DNA of 64,000 nt from Porphyromonadaceae bacterium (GCA_021372865.1 JAJFTO010000019.1:1-64000); one strand, 5' to 3'; counted from the first letter of the stretch, positions 55,596 through 63,507 are shown. Translations and numbers: made by a program. Notes: generated by a model from the letters alone, not told the origin.

Positions 55596-55835
55596 TTGCT
55601 GAATGGTACCTCTATGAATGCAGTTTTCACACAGATATGGATTGCCATATGTGATTATCTTTTGCTGATCATAGCCAGGAAGCGATATATATTGGAACCA
55701 AGTCTTCATACAATCTCAAACTCTATCGGACGGATCCTCTTCAAAAGAGGGAATATCCGTGATATATTCAATCAACCTATGCTCTCTGTTAATGCTCCGA
55801 AGACAGAGTTCGTTGATCAACTTTCATTATGGTAA
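55596..55835 (+). pseudogene. 3' remnant of an IS4-family transposase gene
   Basis: 79 codons reading NAVFTQIWIAICDYLLLIIA, later SLHTISNSIGRILFKRGNIR and ending FVDQLSLW. This matches my memory of the C-terminus of IS4 (DUF4372-type) transposases in Bacteroidota. The upstream part is missing and no start codon context is convincing, so it is a truncated relic. It differs in sequence from the transposase tail at the left window edge. Confidence 0.7.
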
Positions 55836-56213
55836 AATTTCTCCGGACAGCTATCAATCAAACTCTATCTTTTTTCCCATTTGAATCAGATATTTTTTTT
55901 AATTACTTGGAGTATATTTAAATGTTAGTGTTACTGGATTTTCCTCACGACTCATAATATATATATATCATTACTACTTAAATGATAATTGTCACCATCT
56001 GGGTCACCTTTATATTTTGTGCCGTAGTAACTTGTAGCCTTCCCTATTTATAGGGAAGGCTACAAAAGAACTCATTGAGTTTGCAGCTATTGCTGCGTGA
56101 CTCGAAACTATATTTTTAACGAACTATTGTAATTAGAGTCGAGGAGATTATTTTTACATAACTCTATAGTTTCAATAATCGAAAATATTTTCTGCATATA
56201 ATCGAAAAAAGCG
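55836..56213. other. Non-coding stretch upstream of the arsenical operon
   Basis: About 380 bp of AT-rich DNA with no credible gene. The only clear structure is the perfect hairpin at 56032-56065. Confidence 0.5.
56032..56065. terminator. Perfect 15-bp hairpin in a gene-free stretch
   Basis: TTGTAGCCTTCCCTA (56032-56046), loop TTTA, TAGGGAAGGCTACAA (56051-56065). Neither side is followed by a long T-run, so it is not a textbook terminator. It may be a terminator of a lost gene or an element end. Confidence 0.5.
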
Positions 56214-56256
56214 TTCGTATATTTACGAATTGAAAAACTGTTCGTATATTTGCGAA
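56214..56256 (+). promoter_or_regulatory. Two ArsR operator copies overlapping a -7 box
   Basis: TTCGTATATTTACGAA (56214-56229) is a perfect inverted repeat, and TTCGTATATTTGCGAA (56241-56256) is a one-mismatch copy 27 bp further. The second copy contains TATATTTG (56245-56252), a TAnnTTTG -7 box, so a bound repressor would block it. They lie 36 bp before the arsR ATG. Confidence 0.75.
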
Positions 56257-56291
56257 TTGAAATGAATTACATTTCGATCTCAAAGAATAGT

Positions 56292-56612
56292 ATGTCGAAA
56301 AAAGAATTCACAGAAGACCAAATCAAAATTGCTCGAATCGCAAAAGCGCTGGCACATCCGGTGAGGATTGCTATTTTACAGCTGTTGGTCAATCAAAATT
56401 GTTGTTATCACGGCGATATGTCTGAAATTATTCCTGTAGCCAAAAGCACGCTGTCCCAGCACTTAACAGAACTCAAGGAAGCAGGGCTGATTCAGGGAGA
56501 GTTTACTCCTCCCACGGTTAAATATTGCATAAATAGAGAAAACTGGGAAAATATCAGAGAGTTATTTGGCTCGTTCATTGATAATATAGCAGAGATGAAA
56601 AGCTATTGTTGA
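56292..56612 (+). CDS. arsR: ArsR-family metalloregulator
   Basis: 106 residues from the ATG at 56292 (MSKKEFTEDQIKIARIAKAL). Longer frames from 56250 would start inside the -7 box. The winged helix spans AHPVRIAILQLLVNQNCCYH and VAKSTLSQHLTELKEAGLIQ. The classic ELCVCDL arsenite site is not present; Cys37 and Cys38 (NQNCCYHGD), Cys79 and the terminal Cys106 are candidate ligands. It should repress its own operon through the two inverted repeats upstream and release on arsenical binding. Confidence 0.87.
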   Translation: MSKKEFTEDQIKIARIAKALAHPVRIAILQLLVNQNCCYHGDMSEIIPVAKSTLSQHLTELKEAGLIQGEFTPPTVKYCINRENWENIRELFGSFIDNIAEMKSYC

Positions 56613-56719
56613 CGGTATTTAATCAATTATACTTATTGTAAAAAATTAAAGGAACAACTTATTATATTCGAAATACAAATTAGTTTATTTAATTAACCCA
56701 TCAAATTTTTTTAACACGT

Positions 56720-57154
56720 ATGAAACAAGCTCTTTTAATCTTATTGGCGGTATTTACAATGACCGCCTGCGGCAACAAAAAAACAGATGCAGTTAAAACT
56801 ACTGCAGACACTTCCTTAGAGAACACAGAAATAGTTTCAGTTGCTGCTGCTGATTCTTCTACGGTCTATGTCTATTATTTTCACGGCAAACAGCGCTGCA
56901 AGACCTGTATAGTAGTTCAAAATCACTCAAAAGAAGCGATTGAACAGATGTATGGTGACAATAAAAATGTCCAATTTCTGGAAGTATTAATCGAAGATGC
57001 AGGCTACAAAGGACTCGTGGAAAAGTATGGTGTGTCCTGGAGTACTTTAATAGTTGCCAAAGGAGACGATTATATTGATATAACACAAAACTCGTTTGCA
57101 AATCCGGAGGGTGTAAAAGAGTTACTGAAGACCGAAATAGATAGAAGACTGTAA
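56720..57154 (+). CDS. ArsF-like lipoprotein with CxxC motif
   Basis: 144 residues with a lipoprotein signal (MKQALLILLAVFTMTAC, Cys 17). The mature part contains VYVYYFHGKQRCKTCIVVQN with a CxxC pair, then YGDNKNVQFLEVLIEDAGYK and YGVSWSTLIVAKGDD, in a thioredoxin-like arrangement. This is the protein family named nitrophenyl compound nitroreductase subunit ArsF in databases, linked to organoarsenical resistance. A periplasmic thiol role in handling or reducing arsenicals is inferred. It lies 107 bp after arsR and 22 bp before the ArsG-like gene. Confidence 0.78.
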   Translation: MKQALLILLAVFTMTACGNKKTDAVKTTADTSLENTEIVSVAAADSSTVYVYYFHGKQRCKTCIVVQNHSKEAIEQMYGDNKNVQFLEVLIEDAGYKGLVEKYGVSWSTLIVAKGDDYIDITQNSFANPEGVKELLKTEIDRRL

Positions 57155-57176
57155 CAGACTAAAATATTCCTGAACG

Positions 57177-57878
57177 ATGATGAATTTTTTGCAGAGTCTT
57201 TCGGAAGGCTCTGGCTGGCCATTGTTTACTGCGTTTCTGCTTGGCCTGATGACAGCCCTCAGTCCCTGTCCGCTTGCTACTAATATCACGGCAACAGCTT
57301 ATTTAGGTAAAGATATTGGTATCAAAAAACGAGTGTTGTTCAACGGCATTTTTTATACACTTGGCAGGATGTTTACATATACGGCTCTTGGTGCATTATT
57401 CTTTTTCGGTGCCAGCCAGCTAAAGATTGCCGTACTCTTGCAGAGTTTTGGAGGTGTCTGGTTAGGAATAGCCTTACTGTTAATCGGCTTCTTCATGCTT
57501 GATATTATTCCACTAAATCTACCCGGAGCGGGTAAGCTAACTGAAAAGTTGAGCAATAAAGAAGGTAAGAAAACTTATTGGGACGCTTTCTTACTGGGGT
57601 TATTGTTCGCTTTGGCTTTCTGTCCCTATAGCGCGATGCTATATTTCGGAGGATTGATACCGATGACCATTGCTTCTCCATCGGGTCTCCTGCTACCACC
57701 AACATTTGCAATTGCAACAGGTCTTCCAGTTATAATTATTGCATGGATAATTGCCTACAGCGTGAGTAACATAGGAAAGTTTTATAACAGCTTGAATAGT
57801 TTCCAGAAATGGTTCAAACGTATAGTAGCAGCCTTATTTATTATTGTAGGTGTTTACTATATTATCATTAGCGTATGA
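57177..57878 (+). CDS. ArsG-like aromatic arsenical efflux permease (DsbD/CcdA fold)
   Basis: 233 residues with six predicted membrane segments. FLLGLMTALSPCPLATNITA and FLLGLLFALAFCPYSAMLYF each carry a CP motif in equivalent positions of the two DsbD-type halves. This pattern matches the family called aromatic aminobenzylarsenical efflux permease ArsG. Together with the ArsF-like protein it probably exports trivalent organoarsenicals, although such DsbD-like proteins may instead pass electrons to the thioredoxin-like partners. The small thioredoxin gene follows after 51 bp. Confidence 0.82.
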   Translation: MMNFLQSLSEGSGWPLFTAFLLGLMTALSPCPLATNITATAYLGKDIGIKKRVLFNGIFYTLGRMFTYTALGALFFFGASQLKIAVLLQSFGGVWLGIALLLIGFFMLDIIPLNLPGAGKLTEKLSNKEGKKTYWDAFLLGLLFALAFCPYSAMLYFGGLIPMTIASPSGLLLPPTFAIATGLPVIIIAWIIAYSVSNIGKFYNSLNSFQKWFKRIVAALFIIVGVYYIIISV

Positions 57879-57929
57879 AAAAGTTCAAATAATATAAAAA
57901 AAAACAACAAATTTAAAATAGAAATAATC

Positions 57930-58163
57930 ATGGAAGTATTGGTATTAGGACCCGGTTGCAAGAAATGTGTGTTGACGTACAACGCGATCACTAAAGTTGT
58001 AGAAGAGACAGGAGCTGAAGTAACTTTACGAAAGGTAGAAGATATAGTGGAAATAATGAAATATAATGTGATGTCGACTCCGGCAGTAGTAGTCAACGGA
58101 GAGGTGATGGTGAAAGGTCACGTACCCTCTGAAACTGAAATAAAACAAATGCTTAATATCTGA
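57930..58163 (+). CDS. Small thioredoxin-family protein
   Basis: 77 residues, a compact glutaredoxin/thioredoxin fold: MEVLVLGPGCKKCVLTYNAI with the CxxC active site (Cys10 and Cys13), VTLRKVEDIVEIMKYNVMST with the cis-Pro in TPAVVVNGEVM. Such redox-active thioredoxin-like proteins often accompany ArsP/YraQ-like permeases. It has no signal peptide and should be cytoplasmic. It may supply thiols to reduce or carry arsenicals to the permease. Confidence 0.88.
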   Translation: MEVLVLGPGCKKCVLTYNAITKVVEETGAEVTLRKVEDIVEIMKYNVMSTPAVVVNGEVMVKGHVPSETEIKQMLNI

Positions 58164-58237
58164 ATAGTTGGCTATAAGCTGTTATGACGACCGCGTCACT
58201 GACGTGGAAAGATTTTGTATTGTTTAAAAATAAAAAA

Positions 58238-59581
58238 ATGGAAACAAAAAAAGAATTAAAATATTTGGGCTGGATGGTTCTTATTTTTGGGTTGATCTTC
58301 TTTATTCCCATTGACAATGAGCGATTTATGACCGCTATCGATGCCACTCTTGACCTATCAAAATGGTATGCACAAGAGCATGTGATTTTATGTCTGTTAC
58401 CTGCTTTCTTTATTGCTGGAGTGATTGCGGTCTTTATCAGCCAGGGCTCGGTGATCCGCTACTTTGGGGCCAATGCAAACAAATGGCTTTCCTATACCGT
58501 GGCATCTGTTTCCGGAGCCATTCTTGCCGTATGCTCTTGCACCATACTCCCGCTCTTCACTAGCATCTACAAGCGGGGTGCGGGACTGGGACCGGCAATC
58601 GCGTTTCTCTACTCGGGACCAGCCATCAGTATCCTTTCCATTATTCTTACCTGGAGAATTCTTGGCACTGAAATGGGTGTGGTCCGAATGGTGGGAGCGA
58701 TACTTTTCTCGGTCGTGATCGGGTTGGTGATGGCTTTTATCTTCCGCAAGGAGGAGAAAGCAAAACAGGAGGAACAGATGAATTTTGAGGCACCGCCCGC
58801 CAAACGACCAATCTCGCAGACGATGTTTCACTTCTTCACACTGGTATTGATTCTGGTGGCTGCCAACTGGGGCGCACCGGTAACGGGAGACACTTCTAGC
58901 GTATGGTTTTATATTTATTCATACAAGTGGTACATCACGGGCTTCCTGGGGGTGATGTTGGCTTACTCTCTTATTAAAATCCTTAAAATCAAATGGCAAT
59001 GGGTATTGCTTGCGTTAGCCGCTACAGCGCTGTCGGCTGTGCTTGCCAGCCAATTCATATCCAATCCTAGGATGGTACCTTTGGTACCCACGGTAGTGGG
59101 TATCGCTGCGCTCTCCATCGTGACTCTCTTCGACAAGAATGACGAGGAGAACAGGGAGTGGACACTCTCTGCCTGGGGTTTTGCCAAGCAGATTATGCCG
59201 CTGCTGGCCATCGGGGTGGTGACCGCCGGGTTTCTGCTGGGATCGACGCACGATAACGTAGCCATCCCAGGGGTTGTACCCAATGAGTGGATCGAGTGGA
59301 CCGTAGGAGGTAACTCGCTATTTTCCAATTTTTTCGCCAGCTTCACGGGTGCTTTCATGTATTTTGCCACGCTCACCGAGGTGCCGATCGTACAGGGACT
59401 CTTGGCCAGCGGAATGGGCAAAGGTCCCGCGCTTGCATTGCTGCTTGCCGGCCCCTCGCTCTCGCTACCCAACATGCTGGTAATCCGCGGGGTGATGGGC
59501 ACAAAGAAAACCCTTGTCTATGTATCACTGGTAATAATCATGGCCACCTTCTCCGGGATGGTCTATGGCTCATTCTTTTGA
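58238..59581 (+). CDS. ArsP/YraQ-like permease (DUF318)
   Basis: 447 residues from the ATG at 58238 (METKKELKYLGWMVLIFGLI); an upstream frame start at 58184 adds 18 residues without support. About ten membrane helices in two halves, with the family signature AVCSCTILPLFTSIYKRGAG and GPAIAFLYSGPAISILSII, mirrored later by GKGPALALLLAGPSLSLPNM. DUF318 includes ArsP, an exporter of trivalent methyl and aromatic arsenicals. With arsR, the ArsF/ArsG-like genes and the thioredoxin it completes an arsenical resistance operon. It ends at a hairpin shared with the converging dps gene. Confidence 0.87.
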   Translation: METKKELKYLGWMVLIFGLIFFIPIDNERFMTAIDATLDLSKWYAQEHVILCLLPAFFIAGVIAVFISQGSVIRYFGANANKWLSYTVASVSGAILAVCSCTILPLFTSIYKRGAGLGPAIAFLYSGPAISILSIILTWRILGTEMGVVRMVGAILFSVVIGLVMAFIFRKEEKAKQEEQMNFEAPPAKRPISQTMFHFFTLVLILVAANWGAPVTGDTSSVWFYIYSYKWYITGFLGVMLAYSLIKILKIKWQWVLLALAATALSAVLASQFISNPRMVPLVPTVVGIAALSIVTLFDKNDEENREWTLSAWGFAKQIMPLLAIGVVTAGFLLGSTHDNVAIPGVVPNEWIEWTVGGNSLFSNFFASFTGAFMYFATLTEVPIVQGLLASGMGKGPALALLLAGPSLSLPNMLVIRGVMGTKKTLVYVSLVIIMATFSGMVYGSFF

Positions 59582-59612
59582 ATAAACGTGTACAATAATT
59601 CAGAAAAAATTA

Positions 59613-59645
59613 AACCCCAAAAGTAAGGCCAATACTTTTGGGGTT
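59613..59645. terminator. Bidirectional terminator between the ars operon and dps
   Basis: AACCCCAAAAGTA (59613-59625), 7-nt loop, TACTTTTGGGGTT (59633-59645): a perfect 13-bp stem flanked by A-rich DNA on the left and TTAATAAAA on the right, between two converging genes. Confidence 0.78.
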
Positions 59646-59692
59646 AATAAAATCAATGCGGAGAGCAATTGTCGTCTCCAAATGCTTCTTTC

Positions 59693-60166
59693 TTATGAGA
59701 GAAAGGCAGTAAGCATCCATACGTTTTTCTCCTGTGCCGAAATAAAATCACTCATCAGGACAACAGTACCTTCGTCGTTACCCTCAGAGGCTGTTGCAAG
59801 TACTTTACCCTCCAGGCTGATCAACACTTTCAATGAATCGAGAAGGTTTTTCCCAATTTCTTTTGCATTGCTCACCACTCCCGTCTCCTTGATGGAAGAA
59901 GTTTTCAGATATTCGGTATAATTATGGGCAGGCACACCTCCCAGCATCAGAATGCGCTCTGCCACCTCATCCACCTTTTCGGCCGCATCGTCATAGAACT
60001 CCTCGAGTTTGGTGTATAAGCCATAAAATTCTACCCCCTTCACGTTCCAGTGGAAACTACGCAGGTTGGTGTAATAAAGTTGTAAATTTGCCAATAACTT
60101 TTGCAAGCCATCCACTGCTTTCTCTGTACTTTTCGAATTTAGCTGTAAATAATCTACTGTTTTCAG
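59693..60166 (-). CDS. dps: Dps-like ferritin family protein
   Basis: 157 residues if translation begins at a CTG at 60166 (LKTVDYLQLNSKSTEKAVDG); the GTG at 60115 would start at MDGLQKLLANL and lose 17 residues that match the usual Bacteroidales Dps beginning MKTLDYLKL. The ferroxidase ligands are present in TNLRSFHWNVKGVEFYGLYT (His) and EEFYDDAAEKVDEVAERILM (Asp and Glu). Dps forms 12-mers that oxidise and store iron and protect DNA during stress. It converges with the arsenical operon. The start codon is uncertain. Confidence 0.88.
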   Translation of the reverse strand: MKTVDYLQLNSKSTEKAVDGLQKLLANLQLYYTNLRSFHWNVKGVEFYGLYTKLEEFYDDAAEKVDEVAERILMLGGVPAHNYTEYLKTSSIKETGVVSNAKEIGKNLLDSLKVLISLEGKVLATASEGNDEGTVVLMSDFISAQEKNVWMLTAFLS

Positions 60167-60278
60167 AATACAATAATTTAATTGTTTTATTTATAACTTC
60201 ATCACAGTGTCCCCTGATCTGAGCCGAATCATCTACCGGAAGGTTGTATCGGACCTGTAAAGCACCAACCGGTGATGA

Positions 60279-60545
60279 ACCAAAGTAAAGAACATTGACA
60301 AAACAAAATCAGTAATCAGTTATTTCAAGAAAATATTGGGAAACGTTGGAGAAGTGTCATTTGATATTTCATCCGAAGAAACAGAAAATAAAAATCCAAA
60401 TCAAATAAGTTCTGAAATACTACTCAAAGCACTTGATGAGATAGATTTGCTGGAGCCAAGGTCAGCCTTATCAAACTATATTGATGGAACCACCCCTGCC
60501 GTTATTGCTTCCATTAAACCCCTAATTTCCCAAACAAAAGGGTAA
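60279..60545 (+). other. Orphan open frame upstream of arfB, probably a gene fragment
   Basis: The frame is open from 60279 to a TAA at 60545 without any ATG; a TTG at 60336 would give 69 residues. The translation (SYFKKILGNVGEVSFDISSE, KALDEIDLLEPRSALSNYID, GTTPAVIASIKPLISQTKG) has a normal amino-acid composition, so it looks like real former coding sequence, but I do not recognise a family. It ends right where the arfB promoter begins. A small expressed protein with TTG start is possible. Confidence 0.4.
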
Positions 60546-60550
60546 ATTTG
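60543..60550 (+). promoter_or_regulatory. -7 box TAAATTTG before arfB
   Basis: TAAATTTG fits TAnnTTTG and lies 26 bp before the arfB ATG. The preceding 10 bp are identical to those before the deleted arfB copy. Confidence 0.55.
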
Positions 60551-60575
60551 CGTTATATTGTCAAATGTAGGAACA

Positions 60576-60986
60576 ATGGAGATCGACTTAGAAAAATTGA
60601 TAGAGGAGTGTGTTTTTACCGCTGCCAGAAGCAGTGGGAGTGGGGGACAGAACGTGAACAAGGTCTCGTCCAAGGTGCTGTTGTCGTTTGATGTAAACGC
60701 GTCGGACACGCTCGACGAAGACCAGAAACGACTGATTCTTGAAAAACTGGCGAATCGTGTGAACAAGAATGGGGTGTTGCAAATCAGCAGCGAATCGGAA
60801 CGTACCCAGTGGATGAACAAGAAGGCTGTGACAACCCGGTTCAGTCAACTTATCCGGTACGCCCTGACTCCGGAAAGAAAAAGGGTTGCTACCAAACCCA
60901 CTTTTGCGTCCATTCAAAAACGATTGGAAGGAAAGAAACAACAATCCGGTAAAAAACAACTTCGCTCCCGGAACTTTGACTTTTAA
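60576..60986 (+). CDS. arfB: Alternative ribosome-rescue factor / peptidyl-tRNA hydrolase ArfB
   Basis: 136 residues from the ATG at 60576; a TTG at 60558 lies too close to the -7 box. The class I release-factor domain has the GGQ loop in RSSGSGGQNVNKVSSKVLLS, followed by the conserved LILEKLANRVNKNGVLQIS. The basic C-terminal tail (RLEGKKQQSGKKQLRSRN) inserts into the empty mRNA channel of stalled ribosomes in the known family. The length is normal. A broken second copy lies 6 kb upstream. Confidence 0.92.
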   Translation: MEIDLEKLIEECVFTAARSSGSGGQNVNKVSSKVLLSFDVNASDTLDEDQKRLILEKLANRVNKNGVLQISSESERTQWMNKKAVTTRFSQLIRYALTPERKRVATKPTFASIQKRLEGKKQQSGKKQLRSRNFDF

Positions 60987-61057
60987 TTGATGTACACCCC
61001 ACAGGAGTACAAATATAATTGGTTCGCCCGTCAAGGAGTAAAGACAATTCTGTTAAC

Positions 61058-63034
61058 CTAACTTTTGGTGAAGTCTTTCCTCAGTATACGCACTGCGTTG
61101 AGGATGGCTATCAGGGAGACGCCCACGTCGGCGAAGACGGCTTCCCACATGCTGGCGATGCCAAAGGCGCCCAATAGCATGATGAGAAATTTTACACCCA
61201 GCGCGAAGACGATATTTTGAATGACGATCGCGCGGGTGGAACGGGCTACCTGTATGGCGGTTGCGATCTTCGAGGGCTGGTCGGTCTGGATCACCACGTC
61301 GGCTATCTCGATAGCAGCATCAGAACCCATCCCTCCCATGGCTATGCCCACGTCGCTCAATGCCAGCGCCGGTGCGTCGTTGATGCCATCGCCGACGAAG
61401 GCTACCACGTTCGACGACTCTTTCTTCAGCTCCTCGATATACTTTACCTTGTCTTCCGGCAACAAATCGCCATAGGCCTTGTCCACATTTACCTTCGCTG
61501 CCACCTCCTGCACGATGGAGGAGGTGTCGCCGCTCAGCATCACCGTAGTATGGATGCCCAGCTGCTTCAACCGCTGGATGGCACTCGCGGCATCGGCCTT
61601 TACCTCATCGGCGATCACGAGGTACCCGGCGTATTGCTGGTCGATGGCGACCAGCACCACAGACTCCCGGATATCATCCACGCCCGGATCGTACTGCACA
61701 TCGTGCATCCGCATCAACCTGGTATTTCCTGCCAACACCGTGTGACCATCCACAAGGCCACTCATCCCGTGTCCGGCAATCTCTTTGACATCTTCTATCC
61801 GGTAGTTTTCCGGTACAATCTTTGGGAAGTGCTCCAGGATGGCCTTGGCGACCGGGTGGTTCGATTTCGATTCGAGGGCGACGGCATACCCGGCCATTTT
61901 CTCTTTTTCAGGGTAGACCGATTCTATTTTCTGCACCTGGAAGACCCCTTCGGTAAGGGTGCCTGTCTTGTCGATGACCACCGTATTGGCCTTGGCAATG
62001 ATGTCGATGTAATTGGCCCCTTTGAACAGGATGCCGTTTCGGGATGCGGCGCCGATGCCGCCAAAATAACTCAGCGGCACGGAGATAACGAGGGCACACG
62101 GGCAGGAGATGACCAGGAACACCAGTGCCCGGTAAAGCCAGTCGGCAAAAATGTAATCCGAAACAATGAAGAAGGGGATCACCGTGATGGCCAGCGCGAG
62201 GGCGAAGACAATGGGGGTGTAGACCCGGGCGAACGAGCGTATGAAAAGCTCTGTCTTCGCCTTGCGGGAGGTGGCTTCCTGCACCATCTCCAGTACACGG
62301 GACAAGGAGCTGTCGGCATACGCTTTCTCTACCCGGACCTCTACCACGCGATCTAGATTTACCATGCCCGCGAGCACGGTTTCGCCTTTGCGGATGGTGC
62401 GGGGAACGCTCTCGCCGGTGAGTGCGGAGGTGTTGAAGCTTCCCCTGGGCGATAACAGTGTCCCGTCGAGTGGGATTTTCTCACCTGCCTTTGCCTGTAT
62501 GGTTTCGCCGATGGAGACCTCTTCCGGCGAAACGGTGTAAGTTAGCCCGTTGCGGACGACTGTCGCCGTGTCGGGACGTACATCCAGCAGCGTTTGAATG
62601 TTCCTCCGTGCCTTGTGTACGGCCGATTTCTGAAACAGATCGCCCACCGTGTAAAACAGCATCACGGCGACACCCTCGGGGTACTCGCCGATGAAGAACG
62701 CCCCCAGCGTGGCGACGATCATCAGGGTGAACTCGTTGAAGAAATTTTTTTGTGCCATGGCGCTCCCCGCATGCCTGAAGGCAGGCAAAGCGACCGGCAG
62801 ATACGCGGCAATATACCAAGCCAGGCGGGTGGTGCCGTTAAAGAAAGTAGGTTTCACCAGAGAGTCAAGCAGAATGCCCAAAATAAAAAGGAAGCTTGTA
62901 ACAGTCACCGGTAGGTACTTTTCCCATATAGGTTTCTCCGGAAGAACAGCCGTGCGTGATTTTTCACATCCGCAACAGCTATCGTCGTCGCAATTATAGT
63001 CATTCTCTTTCGCGAGTTTTTTGATTCTCGACAT
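61058..63034 (-). CDS. Zn/Cd/Pb-type P1B ATPase
   Basis: 658 residues from the ATG at 63034 (MSRIKKLAKENDYNCDDDSC); an ATG at 63121 lies upstream of the -7 box and inside the regulator gene. There is no HMA domain; instead the N-terminus has a short acidic Cys cluster, CDDDSCCGC. Core motifs are TGES in TSALTGESVPRT, CPC in FLVISCPCALVISVPLSYFG, phosphorylation site VVIDKTGTLTEG, HP locus SNHPVAKAI and VAFVGDGINDAPALALSDVG. A membrane Asp in FADVGVSLIAILNAVRIL corresponds to the ZntA metal-site Asp. It should export Zn, Cd or Pb. A Fur-family regulator gene lies 56 bp upstream. Confidence 0.92.
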   Translation of the reverse strand: MSRIKKLAKENDYNCDDDSCCGCEKSRTAVLPEKPIWEKYLPVTVTSFLFILGILLDSLVKPTFFNGTTRLAWYIAAYLPVALPAFRHAGSAMAQKNFFNEFTLMIVATLGAFFIGEYPEGVAVMLFYTVGDLFQKSAVHKARRNIQTLLDVRPDTATVVRNGLTYTVSPEEVSIGETIQAKAGEKIPLDGTLLSPRGSFNTSALTGESVPRTIRKGETVLAGMVNLDRVVEVRVEKAYADSSLSRVLEMVQEATSRKAKTELFIRSFARVYTPIVFALALAITVIPFFIVSDYIFADWLYRALVFLVISCPCALVISVPLSYFGGIGAASRNGILFKGANYIDIIAKANTVVIDKTGTLTEGVFQVQKIESVYPEKEKMAGYAVALESKSNHPVAKAILEHFPKIVPENYRIEDVKEIAGHGMSGLVDGHTVLAGNTRLMRMHDVQYDPGVDDIRESVVLVAIDQQYAGYLVIADEVKADAASAIQRLKQLGIHTTVMLSGDTSSIVQEVAAKVNVDKAYGDLLPEDKVKYIEELKKESSNVVAFVGDGINDAPALALSDVGIAMGGMGSDAAIEIADVVIQTDQPSKIATAIQVARSTRAIVIQNIVFALGVKFLIMLLGAFGIASMWEAVFADVGVSLIAILNAVRILRKDFTKS

Positions 63035-63054
63035 AAATGAAACTTTATTTACGG

Positions 63055-63062
63055 CAAAAGTA
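63055..63062 (-). promoter_or_regulatory. -7 box TACTTTTG of the P1B ATPase gene
   Basis: On the minus strand TACTTTTGCC fits TAnnTTTG, 20 bp before the ATG at 63034. The palindrome at 63074-63090 lies just upstream. Confidence 0.6.
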
Positions 63063-63073
63063 GGGGTAAATTC

Positions 63074-63090
63074 TTGCAACCTGGTTGCAA
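63074..63090. promoter_or_regulatory. Palindromic operator candidate TTGCAACCTGGTTGCAA
   Basis: Two 8-bp arms (TTGCAACC and GGTTGCAA) around a single T. It lies between the Fur-family regulator stop and the ATPase -7 box, in -15 to -40 territory, so a bound regulator would cover the promoter. The neighbouring regulator is the obvious candidate. Confidence 0.7.
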
Positions 63091-63507
63091 TTAAATGGGA
63101 GTGCCCGAACACTGGTCGCACAGCCCTTTCATCACGAAATTGATGTTTTCCAGTAAGAACTTTTCGGGGAGTTGCACGGGAGGAATTGATATACTTTCCA
63201 GACAGAATGTTTTGTGGCAGCGGGTACAGTTAAAATGGACGTGCAGCTCGTTGAGCATACACTGGCAATCGTCGTTGCAGACCGAGTACTTCATGGAGCC
63301 CGAGCCATCGTCGATGCTGTGAATGAGCAGGTGTTCGTGGAACAGCGTGATGGCCCTGGAGATGGTCGATTTATCGACTGTCCCCAACGCTGCTTCCAGG
63401 TCCGAAAGACTGAATGCCTGGGAGGATTCCAACATCGCCTTGAATATTAACAGCCTTACAGCCGTCGGCTTGATACCCCTGTTCACTAATTTCTGCTCAA
63501 GTTCCAT
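63091..63507 (-). CDS. Fur-family transcriptional regulator
   Basis: 138 residues. The winged helix (GIKPTAVRLLIFKAMLESSQ, FSLSDLEAALGTVDKSTISR) is followed by the dimerisation part with HVHFNCTRCHKTFCLESISI and GLCDQCSG, whose two CxxC pairs form the structural zinc site. The His-rich regulatory metal site is only partly recognisable. It precedes a Zn/Cd-type ATPase gene on the same strand, so it likely controls metal efflux, in contrast to classic Fur uptake control. Its start overlaps the epimerase gene by 11 bp. Confidence 0.88.
   Translation of the reverse strand: MELEQKLVNRGIKPTAVRLLIFKAMLESSQAFSLSDLEAALGTVDKSTISRAITLFHEHLLIHSIDDGSGSMKYSVCNDDCQCMLNELHVHFNCTRCHKTFCLESISIPPVQLPEKFLLENINFVMKGLCDQCSGTPI

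Noticed and set aside
61217..62356. Long plus-strand open frame opposite the P1B ATPase gene
   Set aside because: It is a shadow of the ATPase gene, which carries all P-type motifs on the minus strand; the shadow translation is Asp/His/Gly-rich and has no recognisable domain.
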